This document shows positions 46,921 to 56,545 of a stretch of 60,786 nt of DNA, piece after piece. The stretch comes from RFTU01 sp032122355. GTDB taxonomy: Bacteria > Pseudomonadota > Gammaproteobacteria > Burkholderiales > Burkholderiaceae_C. The DNA lies in assembly GCA_032122355.1 (NCBI GenBank), contig JAUMCS010000079.1:1-60786 (forward strand), read 5' to 3'. The translations under genes and the position numbers were made by a program. Every line of letters starts with the position of its first letter. Positions within the stretch are counted from its first letter, which is position 1. A model generated the notes under the pieces. It saw only the letters and a list, made by a program, of their open reading frames with translations. It was not told the origin of the DNA and ran no database searches.

Positions 46921-48132
46921 ATGTTCCAACATATTGATCCCTACACTGGTGACCCCATTTTTGCCGTTGTTGATGCCTTCCAAGCAGATCAACGTCCGAA
47001 TAAGGTCAATTTATCCATCGGTATTTATTTTGATGATGAAGGCCAAATTCCAGTACTCCCCAGTATTCAAGCAGCCGAAAAAATCATCGCTGACAACCCA
47101 TCAGCCAAAAACTATTTACCCATGGAAGGTGATCCCGAGTGTTGCGCCGCTGTAGGCCAACTCCTCTTGGGTGCCCAACACTTGGCACTTCAGGAAAATC
47201 GAGTCGTCACCATCCAAACCATCGGCTCTTCAGGTGGTTTGAAAGTAGGAGCAGATTTTTTACGTACTTGGCTACCCAATGCGAATGGCAAATATGAAGT
47301 ATGGGTGAGTCATCCGACTTGGGATAACCATCGATCACTGTTCGAAGGTTCAGGCTTTCAGGTACATAGTTACCCCTACTATGATGCGCAAACCGGGGGG
47401 CTTCAATTTGAGGCCCTCATCGCCACTTTATCAACACTGCCAGCTAGAAGTGTTGTGCTTCTACATGCATGCTGCCACAACCCCACTGGTGTCGATTTAA
47501 CCCCAGAGCAATGGGATACGCTCATACCCATATTGCGTTCCCGCGAATTATTGCCTTTCTTAGATATAGCCTACCAAGGCTTTGGTGCAGGTATAGAAGC
47601 CGATGCCTACGCCATACAGGCTATGGCTGATGCCGGCATCACTTTTTTAGTCGCTAATTCTTTCTCTAAAAGCATGAGCGTTTACGGTGAGCGCTGTGGT
47701 GCTTTAACTGCGGTGTGCAGCAATGCTGCCGAGGCCCAATTGGTATTGGGTCAGTTACGCTATACCGTGCGGCGTATTTATTCCAGCCCGGGCCTGCATG
47801 CGGGCAAACTGGTGGCGCAAGTTCTAAAAACCCCGTCTCTACGGGCTATGTGGGAAGCAGAGCTCAATACCATGCGCCAGCGCATCCTATTCATGCGCCA
47901 ATCGCTCTATCAGCAACTCACCAATAGCTGCCCTTATGTGAACTTTGATTACCTTATTCGCCAGCAAGGCATGTTTAGCTATACCGGCCTGTCTCCGGCG
48001 CAAGTTCAGCGACTGCGAGATGAACATGCCATTTACTTAATTGGCTCAGGTCGTCTATGTGTAGCGGGTTTGAATACACACAATATTGACCAAGTCGCAC
48101 AGGGTCTAGCTGCTGTGGCCATGAACCATTAA
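46921..48132 (+). CDS. tyrB: Aromatic/aspartate aminotransferase (class I, PLP)
   Basis: 403 residues. Class I aminotransferase Ia subfamily: starts MFQHIDPYTGDPIFAVVDAF, contains LHACCHNPTGVDLT, the PLP-binding Lys in NSFSKSMSVYGERCGA, and the C-terminal YLIGSGRLCVAGLN with the substrate-carboxylate Arg. Both aspC and tyrB share these motifs; tyrosine/aromatic specificity is likely from the betaproteobacterial homologues but not proven. 22 bases downstream of the dedA-like gene. Confidence 0.9.
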   Translation: MFQHIDPYTGDPIFAVVDAFQADQRPNKVNLSIGIYFDDEGQIPVLPSIQAAEKIIADNPSAKNYLPMEGDPECCAAVGQLLLGAQHLALQENRVVTIQTIGSSGGLKVGADFLRTWLPNANGKYEVWVSHPTWDNHRSLFEGSGFQVHSYPYYDAQTGGLQFEALIATLSTLPARSVVLLHACCHNPTGVDLTPEQWDTLIPILRSRELLPFLDIAYQGFGAGIEADAYAIQAMADAGITFLVANSFSKSMSVYGERCGALTAVCSNAAEAQLVLGQLRYTVRRIYSSPGLHAGKLVAQVLKTPSLRAMWEAELNTMRQRILFMRQSLYQQLTNSCPYVNFDYLIRQQGMFSYTGLSPAQVQRLRDEHAIYLIGSGRLCVAGLNTHNIDQVAQGLAAVAMNH

Positions 48133-48149
48133 TACAAACCGGTCTCCCA

Positions 48150-48878
48150 TTGTTGCCCATAACCCCATATTCCTCTACTGCCAAGCCCTGGATACTCGTG
48201 GGCGTTACCGCTGCGCATTTACTGGGCATATGGCTGATCATGGGTTACTCATTACATCAGCCAGGGGCACCATCCGCACCCACACCCATTCAAGTAGAGT
48301 GGATGACAGCATCGCTTGACACTACGCCGATTTCGCCATCACAACAACCCAATGCTTTTAATAAGTCCGCTGCGATCAAGCCAATTAACCCATCTTCGGC
48401 CACCAACTCAGCAGAACAATCAACAACAGCCACCATAGCAACCGAGGCAGCCGCCCATACCGCGCCCGAGTTCAAACTCACTCAGCCATCTTCAGCTGAT
48501 ACAAACAGCTCCTCTGCAGAGCCATTCGACGCTCCTACACCTTCCTACAATTCAGCACCAGCCGCTGCGGGCAATACTGATGCCAAACGCATACCGCCGC
48601 AACTCAACTTCAATCAATGCCCAAAGCCTATCTATTCATGGGCAGCTCAGCGGGCTGGTACCCAAGGAAGCGTAGTGATTGCTTTCATCATGAATACCAA
48701 TGGCAGTATCGCGGAGGCTTACATTGAAAAATCAAGTGGCCCCACTCGGGAACATAAACAACTTGACCGACTCACCTTAGATGCTGTTAAAGCCTGCCAA
48801 GGTCAACCCGGTAGCATTGATGGTAAACCTGAACGGCTATCCGGCAAAGTCGAATATGTCTGGAAATTACTGGACTAG
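48150..48878 (+). CDS. TonB-like energy transducer
   Basis: 242 residues. One N-terminal membrane anchor (about 12-32, WILVGVTAAHLLGIWLIMGY), a low-complexity Ser/Ala/Thr/Pro linker (about 40-150), and a C-terminal TonB domain with GTQGSVVIAFIMNTNGSIAEAYIEKSSG. ExbB/ExbD are not adjacent. It could power TonB-dependent receptors such as the one at 20376-22502. The linker has fewer Pro-Lys/Pro-Glu repeats than classical TonB. Its stop overlaps the convergent tatC stop region by four bases. Confidence 0.82.
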   Translation: MLPITPYSSTAKPWILVGVTAAHLLGIWLIMGYSLHQPGAPSAPTPIQVEWMTASLDTTPISPSQQPNAFNKSAAIKPINPSSATNSAEQSTTATIATEAAAHTAPEFKLTQPSSADTNSSSAEPFDAPTPSYNSAPAAAGNTDAKRIPPQLNFNQCPKPIYSWAAQRAGTQGSVVIAFIMNTNGSIAEAYIEKSSGPTREHKQLDRLTLDAVKACQGQPGSIDGKPERLSGKVEYVWKLLD

Positions 48879-49672
48879 GCTGTTGGAGAGTTTTCAGCAG
48901 ATTCATCTACTGTTCGACGTCTTTCAAGACCTGCAGCAATCCAAACCCCCAATTCGTACAATATACACATGGGAATAGCGAGCGCCAACTGAGAAACCAC
49001 ATCAGGCGGCGTCACTACTGCGGCAATAATAAATGCCAGCACGACAAAATAACCGCGGAATTCCCGGAGCTTTTCCACACTGACTATGCCCACTGTAGCC
49101 AATACAATCACAACGATAGGCACCTCAAAGGCCAAGCCAAAAACCACAAACAAGGTCAAGACAAAGCCAAAATATTGCTCAATGTCCGGTGCCGCGGTGA
49201 TGCTGCTGGGGGCCCAAACTTGAATGAATTGGGATAGCGCCGGTATCACTAGTAAATAGCAAAAAGCCACCCCTACCAAAAACAACAAAGTGCTAGAAAT
49301 AACCAAGGGGTAAATAAATCGACGTTCATGCGCATACAAACCCGGCGCAATAAAAGACCATGCTTGATAAAGCACATAAGGTAGCGCGCCCAAAAAAGCC
49401 GCCAATAGGGTAATTTTAAGTGGTACCAAAACAGGCGAAATCACATTGGTAGCAATCAACTTGGTTCCAGCTGGCAAATGCGAAACCAAGGGCTGAGCCA
49501 GCCAATCATACAAACCCGATGGGCTGGGCCAAATACACAGCAAACCAAAAACCACTAGCACGGCCAGCAGCGCTCGAATCAGACGATCTCGCAGCTCAAT
49601 GAGATGCGATACAAATGGTTGTTCATTGCCCTCAGGTGCAGCGGCGCCATCTGGCTTGGGGTGATCGCTCAT
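48875..49672 (-). CDS. tatC: Twin-arginine translocase subunit TatC
   Basis: Core receptor of the Tat export pathway for folded proteins. 265 residues with six hydrophobic segments. The conserved N-terminal FVSHLIELRDRLIRALLAV contains the signal-peptide-binding glutamate, and FGLAFEVPIV is the family motif in the middle. Its ATG overlaps the tatB stop by four bases. Last gene of the hisE-HIT-tatABC run. Confidence 0.96.
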   Translation of the reverse strand: MSDHPKPDGAAAPEGNEQPFVSHLIELRDRLIRALLAVLVVFGLLCIWPSPSGLYDWLAQPLVSHLPAGTKLIATNVISPVLVPLKITLLAAFLGALPYVLYQAWSFIAPGLYAHERRFIYPLVISSTLLFLVGVAFCYLLVIPALSQFIQVWAPSSITAAPDIEQYFGFVLTLFVVFGLAFEVPIVVIVLATVGIVSVEKLREFRGYFVVLAFIIAAVVTPPDVVSQLALAIPMCILYELGVWIAAGLERRRTVDESAENSPTA

Positions 49673-50163
49673 GAAAACGTGCTCGAAGAATACGAATTAG
49701 CTACTTTGGGCCGATAACGCGCCACACGGGCCGCACCGGAAAGCGTTCGCGTGCGAATGCCCTGCCGATGTTTATACCACTGTGGCGTGGCCGTACGTTT
49801 GACGCGCCATTTTTTGCGAGGATGCACATATTCTGGGTAATTGCGATGATTGGCTAACGAATCTTCAGCTTCCTGATTGCTCAGTGAGCCGGTAAAGTCT
49901 GCGGAGGCATTCAAATCGCTCACAAACGATTGCGTTGTTGCTTCGACTCCACGGGCGGCTTCTTCCAGGTCAGACTTCATATTCTTCAAATCTTCGAGCT
50001 CAATGGATCGATTGACTTCGGCCCGAACATCTGCCATGTAGCGTTGCGCTTTGCCAAATAAGTGACCCACTGTGCGCGCCACCTTGGGCAAACGCTCAGG
50101 CCCGATCACAATCAATGCAACGGCACCTATCAGAGCCAGCTTATCAAAGCCAAAATCAATCAT
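49669..50163 (-). CDS. tatB: Sec-independent translocase subunit TatB
   Basis: 164 residues. One N-terminal membrane helix with the invariant GPERLPKVARTVG motif, then an amphipathic helix (GKAQRYMADVRAEVNRSIELEDLKNMKSDLEEA) and a basic C-terminal tail. TatB forms the receptor complex with TatC. Overlaps tatA and tatC by four bases each. Confidence 0.94.
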   Translation of the reverse strand: MIDFGFDKLALIGAVALIVIGPERLPKVARTVGHLFGKAQRYMADVRAEVNRSIELEDLKNMKSDLEEAARGVEATTQSFVSDLNASADFTGSLSNQEAEDSLANHRNYPEYVHPRKKWRVKRTATPQWYKHRQGIRTRTLSGAARVARYRPKVANSYSSSTFS

Positions 50164-50426
50164 ACCTTGGTATTGACTTCCACATCCGTGACGGTATCAG
50201 CGGTTTTTTGCACACCATGTTGCTGTACAGCTGTGGGTGCAGCGACTTGTTGTACAGGAGGAGTGTTCGCAGATGCGTCAGACTGAGCACCCCCTTTCAT
50301 CCCTTCCTTAAATCCGTGGACAGCTGAGCCCAAATCAGAACCCATGTTTTTGAGTTTTTTAGTACCAAATATCAAAACCACCACCAACAAAACAATCAGC
50401 CAATGCCAAATACTGAATGATCCCAT
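50160..50426 (-). CDS. tatA: Sec-independent translocase subunit TatA
   Basis: 88 residues. A single N-terminal helix (WHWLIVLLVVVLIFGTKKLKN) is followed by the amphipathic helix GSDLGSAVHGFKEGMKGG, the classic TatA arrangement; FGTKKL is the TatA hinge. TatA oligomerises to form the conduit. 61 bases downstream of the HIT gene; overlaps tatB by four bases. Confidence 0.95.
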   Translation of the reverse strand: MGSFSIWHWLIVLLVVVLIFGTKKLKNMGSDLGSAVHGFKEGMKGGAQSDASANTPPVQQVAAPTAVQQHGVQKTADTVTDVEVNTKV

Positions 50427-50487
50427 TGTGAACCCTTTCTAAAAACAAAATTATCACCGCTAAATGAACGAAACTTCCAATCCGCAA

Positions 50488-50865
50488 TCAACCCTTTACC
50501 CAAGGCCTGTCACCACCCATGACATGAATATGTAAATGAGCAATTTCTTGGCGACCATCACGACCTGTGTTAATGATATGCCGAAAACCGTTTCTCACAC
50601 CTAATTGATGCATTAATTGAGTTGAAAGCGCCATCATATGGCCCAAAAGCGAGCTATCCCCAAGTGTGATTGTATCCATAGACACAATGTGTTTTTTGGG
50701 CACTAAAAGAATGTGTACCGGTGCCCAAGGAGCAATGTCATGAAACGCCATCATGTGCTCGTCTTCATGCACTTTTTTAGCCGGAATGCTGCCCGCAACA
50801 ATTTTGCAAAACAAGCAACTGGGATCTGATAAATGTTTTGTATGCATAGTCATGGTTTTAGTCAT
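50488..50865 (-). CDS. HIT family protein (HinT-like nucleoside phosphoramidase)
   Basis: 125 residues from the ATG at 50865, overlapping the hisE stop by eight bases; the frame to 50955 overlaps hisE more deeply and is disfavoured. CLFCKIVAGSIPAKKVHEDE at the start and the histidine triad HLHIHVMGG at the end identify the HinT branch. It hydrolyses nucleoside phosphoramidates in other bacteria. Sits between hisE and tatA as in many betaproteobacteria. Confidence 0.93.
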   Translation of the reverse strand: MTKTMTMHTKHLSDPSCLFCKIVAGSIPAKKVHEDEHMMAFHDIAPWAPVHILLVPKKHIVSMDTITLGDSSLLGHMMALSTQLMHQLGVRNGFRHIINTGRDGRQEIAHLHIHVMGGDRPWVKG

Positions 50866-51229
50866 TTTTACCCTGCTCACGGGCAATCGCTTTACGTGCA
50901 GCAAATTCTTCCAAACCTGATAAGCCTTCACGCCGCTGTAATTCGGCCAAAACATCGGCTGGCTTTAAGCCAAATTGAGCCAAAGCAATCATAGAATGAA
51001 ACCACAAGTCGGCCATTTCATAAATGATTTTCTGCACATCACCATCTTTCGCTGCCATCACAGTTTCAGTCGCTTCTTCGCCAATTTTTTTCAAAATGGC
51101 ATCCGTTCCTTTATGGAATAAACGCGCTACGTAACTTTTTTCAGGGTCACCCTGGCGTCTATTTTCAATCACATCAGCCAAATGGTTCAAGATATCTTGC
51201 GTAGGCACGTTGACGAACTCCCGTATCAA
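50858..51229 (-). CDS. hisE: Phosphoribosyl-ATP pyrophosphatase
   Basis: Second step of histidine biosynthesis, PR-ATP to PR-AMP. 123 residues. Motifs EEATETVMAAKDGD and IYEMADLWFHSMIAL carry the acidic metal-binding residues of the all-alpha NTP pyrophosphatase fold. Stand-alone rather than fused to HisI; hisI lies about 3.8 kb away at 54994-55389 with ppk1 and ppx between them. Confidence 0.95.
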   Translation of the reverse strand: MIREFVNVPTQDILNHLADVIENRRQGDPEKSYVARLFHKGTDAILKKIGEEATETVMAAKDGDVQKIIYEMADLWFHSMIALAQFGLKPADVLAELQRREGLSGLEEFAARKAIAREQGKND

Positions 51230-51361
51230 ATGATGAGAATAAATTCTGAGCTATCTTACGCCACAAACTTGCAAACAAGGGATACCCCGACATCAAATTG
51301 TCATGGTCGCAAGCTAAGGTGTAGTGCGACTTCATAAATAGCTACTTGGTAAAATTGAAAC

Positions 51362-53413
51362 ATGCAAAATATTACTCAATTCCAATCGTGTTTTCTCAGT
51401 AGAGAGGCATCATTACTCGCTTTCAATCGCCGAGTTCTCGCTCAAGCACGTTATCCCGATGTACCCCTATTAGAGCGTCTGCGCTATATCACCATTGTTT
51501 CGTCTAACCTCGATGAATTTTTTGAGGTGCGGTTTGCTGACTTACTCAGCGATTCGCGCAACAACCATAACGAGCATGCGAAAGCCGATATCGCGGCGAT
51601 TTCAAAGTCTGCTCATGAACTAATTGACGAACAATACACAGTATTTAATGAAGAAGTCATGCCGGCATTGCGTGAGGCAGGCGTTTTTATTTTGTCTCAT
51701 GAAGAACGCAACGAAGCGCAGAAAGCATGGGTACAGCAATTCTTTATTCAGCAGGTTTATCCGCTGCTTGTACCCATAGGCCTAGACCCCACCCATCCCT
51801 TTCCACAGGTAGCCAACAAATCGCTAAATTTTATTGTTGGCTTGGATGACAATGTCGATAAATCGCACCCTAACCGCATCGCGATTGTCCGGGTACCTCG
51901 TGCATTGCCACGCGTGATTGCGCTACCCGCATCCCTTAGTCAAGGCAGACAATGTTTTGTCAAATTATCGAGTGTGATTCGGGCGCATTTATCCGATTTA
52001 TTTGCTGGCCGAACCGTCCAAGCTTTTTCCCAATTTCGCGTTACTCGTGATTCAGATATTGATGTCGATGAAGATGATTTGCAAAACCTACGCACTGCTG
52101 TGCGCACGGGTTTGAGCACGCGACACTTTGGACAAGCTATTCGATTAGAGGTAGTAAAAACCTGCCCGAAATATCTCAGCGACATATTGCAGCAGCATTT
52201 TGACCTCCCGGATGAAGCACTATACCGCGTTAAAGGCCCTGTCAATCTGGTTCGGCTCACGCAACTGATTGATCAAGTCAATGCACCGCATTTACGTTTT
52301 AGAACGTATCAAGCTACATGGCCGCAAGCACTAGAAACGCGGGGCACGCCTATCATGGCTCAAATGCGTGAACGTGACATCATTATGCATCACCCCTTTG
52401 AAAGCTTTGAGCCTATCATTGATTGGTTGCGCGAGGCCGTGAATGACCCGCAGGTTTTATCGATACGCCAAACCGTCTATCGAACGGGTGGGCACTCTGA
52501 ACTCATGCAACTGTTAATTGAAGCCGCCAAGCGGGGCAAAGAGGTGCTCGCAGTAGTTGAGCTCAAAGCACGCTTTGATGAAGAGGCCAATATCAACTGG
52601 GCTGAGCGGCTTGAGGCGGTTGGCGCACAGGTGGTGTATGGCATGGTGGGGCTTAAAACGCATGCCAAAATGTTGCTCGTTACGCGTCGCGAGGGCAGTA
52701 CTCGGTCGCCCAAACTCAAGCAATATTTACACTTATCCACGGGCAACTACAATGCTGCTACCGCCAAACTCTACACCGATGTTGGCTTACTCACCTGCCA
52801 CCCTGAACTCACCTCGGATGCTGAAGCGGTTTTTCGGCAACTGGCCAGTTTAGCGGATTTGCCACCACTAAAAAAGATGCTCATTGCACCTGCATCATTG
52901 CAAGCCACCATGCTGAAATTCTTGGGCCAAATTGAACAAGCTTCACTAAAAGGCTATAAAGCCCGAGTAGTTATCAAATGCAATGCACTCACCGATCCCA
53001 GCTTAATGAAGGGGCTGATCAAGGCTGCTCAATCGGGTGCGTCAATTGACTTAATTATCCGCGGGGCATGTATGTTAGCGCCTGGCATCCATGGGCGCAC
53101 GGAAAACATACGCATTCGATCGGTGATTGGTCGATTTTTAGAGCACGCGCGGGTGTTTTATTTTCGCTGGGGTGATGCCCCAGATGAAGAAGTACTGTAT
53201 TTGTCGAGTGCAGATTGGATGAGCCGCAATATGCTCAGACGCATAGAACTGGCTTGGCCTATATTAGACCTTCAACACCGACAAACTATCATTGATAAAT
53301 GTTTGATCCCCTACTTGCATGATGAGCGTGGCAGTTGGGTTTTACAGCCAGATGGCAGTTATACTCAATTAAACATGAAAGGGTTAAATGCCCATCAGGC
53401 GCTAATGGCATAG
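51362..53413 (+). CDS. ppk1: Polyphosphate kinase 1
   Basis: Reversible synthesis of polyphosphate from ATP. 683 residues, usual length. N-terminal FLSREASLLAFNRRVLAQA, and the phospho-acceptor histidine region GLKTHAKMLLVTRRE followed by QYLHLSTGNYNAATAKLYTD; a second PLD-like domain contains IIRGACMLAPGI and YLSSADWMSRNMLRRIELAWP. Divergent from hisE across 132 bases and convergent with ppx, so synthesis and degradation genes meet end to end. Confidence 0.96.
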   Translation: MQNITQFQSCFLSREASLLAFNRRVLAQARYPDVPLLERLRYITIVSSNLDEFFEVRFADLLSDSRNNHNEHAKADIAAISKSAHELIDEQYTVFNEEVMPALREAGVFILSHEERNEAQKAWVQQFFIQQVYPLLVPIGLDPTHPFPQVANKSLNFIVGLDDNVDKSHPNRIAIVRVPRALPRVIALPASLSQGRQCFVKLSSVIRAHLSDLFAGRTVQAFSQFRVTRDSDIDVDEDDLQNLRTAVRTGLSTRHFGQAIRLEVVKTCPKYLSDILQQHFDLPDEALYRVKGPVNLVRLTQLIDQVNAPHLRFRTYQATWPQALETRGTPIMAQMRERDIIMHHPFESFEPIIDWLREAVNDPQVLSIRQTVYRTGGHSELMQLLIEAAKRGKEVLAVVELKARFDEEANINWAERLEAVGAQVVYGMVGLKTHAKMLLVTRREGSTRSPKLKQYLHLSTGNYNAATAKLYTDVGLLTCHPELTSDAEAVFRQLASLADLPPLKKMLIAPASLQATMLKFLGQIEQASLKGYKARVVIKCNALTDPSLMKGLIKAAQSGASIDLIIRGACMLAPGIHGRTENIRIRSVIGRFLEHARVFYFRWGDAPDEEVLYLSSADWMSRNMLRRIELAWPILDLQHRQTIIDKCLIPYLHDERGSWVLQPDGSYTQLNMKGLNAHQALMA

Positions 53414-53474
53414 ACGGCATAGACACATTAGCTGTCAGCTGGCACATCAGCGATAAGCCATGCGAAGCATACTA

Positions 53475-54971
53475 TCATCCCTCCCAACTCACCTTCAGTA
53501 AATCATGCTTAGCCCATGCTGCCATTTCTTCTTGCATTAAATACTGAGTTCTTAAATCGGGGTTTTGTGCTTTTACTTCAATCAACCCACTGCGATCCAT
53601 TTCCACTGTAAGCCGAGCTTCATGCTCAACATGACGCGCATGGCAACACAAAACCGCCAAACGCAAGCACAACAAAACCATGCTAAAACTGCGGTTAGCA
53701 CAGGCCTCTTCTAATTTACGCAAGCCGCCACGCTGACCGAGCACCATATCAGCCATACGCCGCTGTTGACTTTGCGAAAATCCTGGTGCGTCCATATGCG
53801 CCATTAAATAGGCACTATGACGATGATGATCGTGGTGTGAAATCATCATACCTATTTCATGCAAATCACAAACCCACCCCAATTCCTGCCTCAAATCAAT
53901 CGGTGCATGGGGCATCAATTGATTCAAAAATTTTAAGGCATGCTCACGCACGCTTATAGCATGTGGAATATCTACGCCAAACCGTGCTTGCATACCTTTA
54001 ACGCTTTCATCACGCATATCACTGACTGCACCGGATTGCAAAGCAGCCAAGCGATGATGCAAATCCACAATCACTCCCTCACGCAGGGCAGCTTTGGCAG
54101 GTAAAATTTCATCAATCTTAAACTGCACCATCAGCGTATATAAAATCGATAAACCACCAGCAATCACCGGACGGCGATCTTCTTTAAGGCCTCGCAAACG
54201 CAGATTCTGTATTTTCCCAGCTTCAACACAGCGTTCAATACACCAAGCCAAGGCATTAGGGTGAATTCGCCCATCGGTAATACCATGCCCCGCCAGCAAT
54301 TGCGATACCGCTCCGGCTGTACCAGAAGATGCCATAACCTCCTTCCAGCGTTGTTGCGCAAATAGCGCCTGAGCCTCTTCTAATTCGGCGCCCACTGCAA
54401 TTTGTGCTGCTCGAAAGGCGGCGGCGGTGAGTTGACCATCGGCAAAATAACGCGCAGTAATCGACTGACTACCCAACCCAAACGACTCGGCTACACCGGG
54501 CATAGCACCCTTACCCACGACCATTTCAGTCGAACGCCCCCCAATATCCACAACCAAACGCGATTGGCTAGTAGGGTGCATATACGAAACGCCTGCGAAT
54601 ATCAAACGCGCCTCCTCGCGGCCAGAGATCACTTCAATCGGACACCCCAATACCTTCTCGGCCTGACCCAAAAAATCATCTCTATTTTTCGCTTCCCGCA
54701 AGGTCTGAGTTGCCACTGCCCTTACCCCAGCAAGTTCATAACGCCGAAGGATCATGGCAAATTGCTTTAACGTTTCAATGCTCACATCAAATGCTTGGGG
54801 GCTCAAGAACCCCTGCTCATTCAAGCCAACACCGAGCCGTACCGGCACCTTCAAATAATCAAGCTTGCGGTAAGTATCGCCTTTAATTTGTGCCACTTCA
54901 AGGCGAAAACTATTCGACCCAATATCTATAGCAGCAATAGGGGCTTTGAGAGCAAATGGAGTTGGGTTCAT
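53475..54971 (-). CDS. ppx: Exopolyphosphatase (Ppx/GppA family)
   Basis: 498 residues. ASKHA-fold N-terminal domains: IAAIDIGSNSFRLEVAQ phosphate-binding loop, the catalytic-Glu region REARLIFAG preceding VVDIGGRSTEMVVG, then a helical C-terminal HD-like region (VCDLHEIGMMISHHDHHRHSAYL). Degrades polyphosphate processively and/or pppGpp. Converges with ppk1 with 61 bases between stops. Downstream of hisI on the same strand by 22 bases. Confidence 0.93.
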   Translation of the reverse strand: MNPTPFALKAPIAAIDIGSNSFRLEVAQIKGDTYRKLDYLKVPVRLGVGLNEQGFLSPQAFDVSIETLKQFAMILRRYELAGVRAVATQTLREAKNRDDFLGQAEKVLGCPIEVISGREEARLIFAGVSYMHPTSQSRLVVDIGGRSTEMVVGKGAMPGVAESFGLGSQSITARYFADGQLTAAAFRAAQIAVGAELEEAQALFAQQRWKEVMASSGTAGAVSQLLAGHGITDGRIHPNALAWCIERCVEAGKIQNLRLRGLKEDRRPVIAGGLSILYTLMVQFKIDEILPAKAALREGVIVDLHHRLAALQSGAVSDMRDESVKGMQARFGVDIPHAISVREHALKFLNQLMPHAPIDLRQELGWVCDLHEIGMMISHHDHHRHSAYLMAHMDAPGFSQSQQRRMADMVLGQRGGLRKLEEACANRSFSMVLLCLRLAVLCCHARHVEHEARLTVEMDRSGLIEVKAQNPDLRTQYLMQEEMAAWAKHDLLKVSWEG

Positions 54972-54993
54972 GAAAGCAAATTTTCTGAATCAG

Positions 54994-55389
54994 TTACATC
55001 GGTTTGAGTATGGGATCAGCAACTTGCCATTGATCACCCTCTAACACGTGGAAAAAACAACTGTGTCTTCCCGTATGACAGGCTATACCAGGATCATGAC
55101 CGCATTGTGACACTTTTAGAAGCAGAACATCCGCATCGCAATCGAGGCGAATTTCATGGACTTTTTGAAAATGCCCGCTTTCTTCACCTTTGTGCCAAAG
55201 CTTCTTTCTTGATCGACTCCAATAAACCGCCTGCTTGATTTCAACGGTACGCATCAAGGCTTCTCGATTCATCCAGGCGAACATCAATACATCGCCAGTT
55301 TCCTTCTCTTGCGCTATCACTGGCACCAAACCCTGTGCATCCCAGCGTATTTGATTCAACCAATCCCCATGTCTATTTTCTGATGTCAT
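54994..55389 (-). CDS. hisI: Phosphoribosyl-AMP cyclohydrolase
   Basis: Third step of histidine synthesis. 131 residues from the ATG at 55389, which overlaps the upstream MutT-like stop (ATGA); the frame to 55527 is a readthrough of that gene and is rejected. Zn/Mg ligands: the DCDADVLLLKV segment, then CGHDPGIACHTGRHSCFF; VYWSRSRKKLWHKGEESGHFQ is the family signature. Separated from hisE by ppx and ppk1, an arrangement different from the adjacent hisI-hisE I expect in Burkholderiales. Confidence 0.95.
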   Translation of the reverse strand: MTSENRHGDWLNQIRWDAQGLVPVIAQEKETGDVLMFAWMNREALMRTVEIKQAVYWSRSRKKLWHKGEESGHFQKVHEIRLDCDADVLLLKVSQCGHDPGIACHTGRHSCFFHVLEGDQWQVADPILKPM

Positions 55390-55868
55390 AAACTTTCCTC
55401 TGAAACCGTTAATGCACCTTGATAACCCCAATCTTGAGCAAACCACTCTAAAACGGGCAGAGTTCCCGGCAAAACTGGTGAAACTGCCACCGGCAATGTG
55501 CACCATTGCATTTGTTGCCCCTCGCACATTTGGATTTCACCACTCCAAGCAAACACCTGGCAAAAATGCAAACGCACCCGCGCATGCGGATAATCAAACA
55601 TCTGTTCGCGCCACACAAAACACGATGCGATGCGAATACCTAGCTCTTCTTGAAGTTCGCGCTGAAGGGCTTGCTCTACCGTTTCACCTAGTTCGAATTT
55701 ACCACCTGGAAATTCCCAATAATCCGCATAGACCTTGCCTGTGGGGCGGGTGGTTAATAAAAACTCTTGACCGCCAGTGCCAGCACGCATCAAAATTCCC
55801 ACTGCCACATCGGTTACCGGGCGTAATTCCATCGTCGATTCAGATAAAAGGTTTGCATTCATGATCAT
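55386..55868 (-). CDS. MutT-like Nudix hydrolase
   Basis: 160 residues; the ATG at 55868 overlaps the HAD gene's stop (ATGA), which supports this start over the Met at residue 13. The Nudix box is complete: GGKFELGETVEQALQRELQE followed by ELGI. YADYWEFPGG before it fits MutT (8-oxo-dGTP pyrophosphatase) enzymes, so sanitisation of oxidised nucleotides is likely but not proven. Overlaps neighbours by four bases on each side. Confidence 0.88.
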   Translation of the reverse strand: MIMNANLLSESTMELRPVTDVAVGILMRAGTGGQEFLLTTRPTGKVYADYWEFPGGKFELGETVEQALQRELQEELGIRIASCFVWREQMFDYPHARVRLHFCQVFAWSGEIQMCEGQQMQWCTLPVAVSPVLPGTLPVLEWFAQDWGYQGALTVSEESL

Positions 55869-56536
55869 AATAATTCACGCAGACGACGTATTCGAATATC
55901 CACATACGACGGCTTGCGATGCCGCCGAGCTTCTTCTTTAGCTTGCCACCTTTGCATCCATACGGTGGTCATACCCACCCGACGCGCAGCCTTTTGATGG
56001 CTCAATGTATCTTCAACCAAAATGCACTGTTGGGGCGCCACCCCTAGCCTCACGGCCAAACAACGCAACATTCGGGCATCGGGCTTAGGGCGCCAATGAC
56101 CAAACATTTTCATATCTTCAAGGGCGTATATACCACTAAAAAAACCCGCCAAACCTAATACAGACAACACCCTACGCACATAAGTTTTGGGCGCATTCGT
56201 TAGCAAAACGCGACGCCCCGGCAACTTCTGTAAGGCGACTAAATCATGCCGGTGCCCGTGAACATGATCTTCTAAATCCGGGAATTGATGAGTTTGATGT
56301 AAAAAATGGGCTGGGGCAATCTGATGATGCCTCATCAAACCGATCACCGTAGAGCCATACCGCCGCCAATAATTCACCCTAAGCGCATCGGCCTGTTCAT
56401 AGGGCAGTTGTAAAACTTGCTGAATGTAGCGGGTAATCGCCGCATTCATTTGCGGGAACAACCAAGCGCCCGCGTGATGCAAAGTATCATCCAAATCAAA
56501 AAACCAAACATTTTGGCGTTGCCGTTGATACATCAC
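55865..56536 (-). CDS. HAD-superfamily phosphatase, pyrimidine 5'-nucleotidase-like
   Basis: 223 residues. HAD motif I FFDLDDTLHHAG, motif II in VLLTNAPKTYVRRVL, and motif III/IV in KPDARMLRCL and ILVEDTLSHQKAAR. Resembles the pyrimidine 5'-nucleotidase (Sdt1-like) group often located after argB in betaproteobacteria. It lies nine bases downstream of argB. Normally slmA follows in this neighbourhood; here a MutT-like gene takes that place. Confidence 0.85.
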   Translation of the reverse strand: MMYQRQRQNVWFFDLDDTLHHAGAWLFPQMNAAITRYIQQVLQLPYEQADALRVNYWRRYGSTVIGLMRHHQIAPAHFLHQTHQFPDLEDHVHGHRHDLVALQKLPGRRVLLTNAPKTYVRRVLSVLGLAGFFSGIYALEDMKMFGHWRPKPDARMLRCLAVRLGVAPQQCILVEDTLSHQKAARRVGMTTVWMQRWQAKEEARRHRKPSYVDIRIRRLRELL

Positions 56537-56545
56537 TGTGTGCTA

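Noticed and set aside
51290..51330. Possible Pho box upstream of ppk1
   Set aside because: Only one half-site-like TTGTCAT is present; the second half does not match the consensus well enough.
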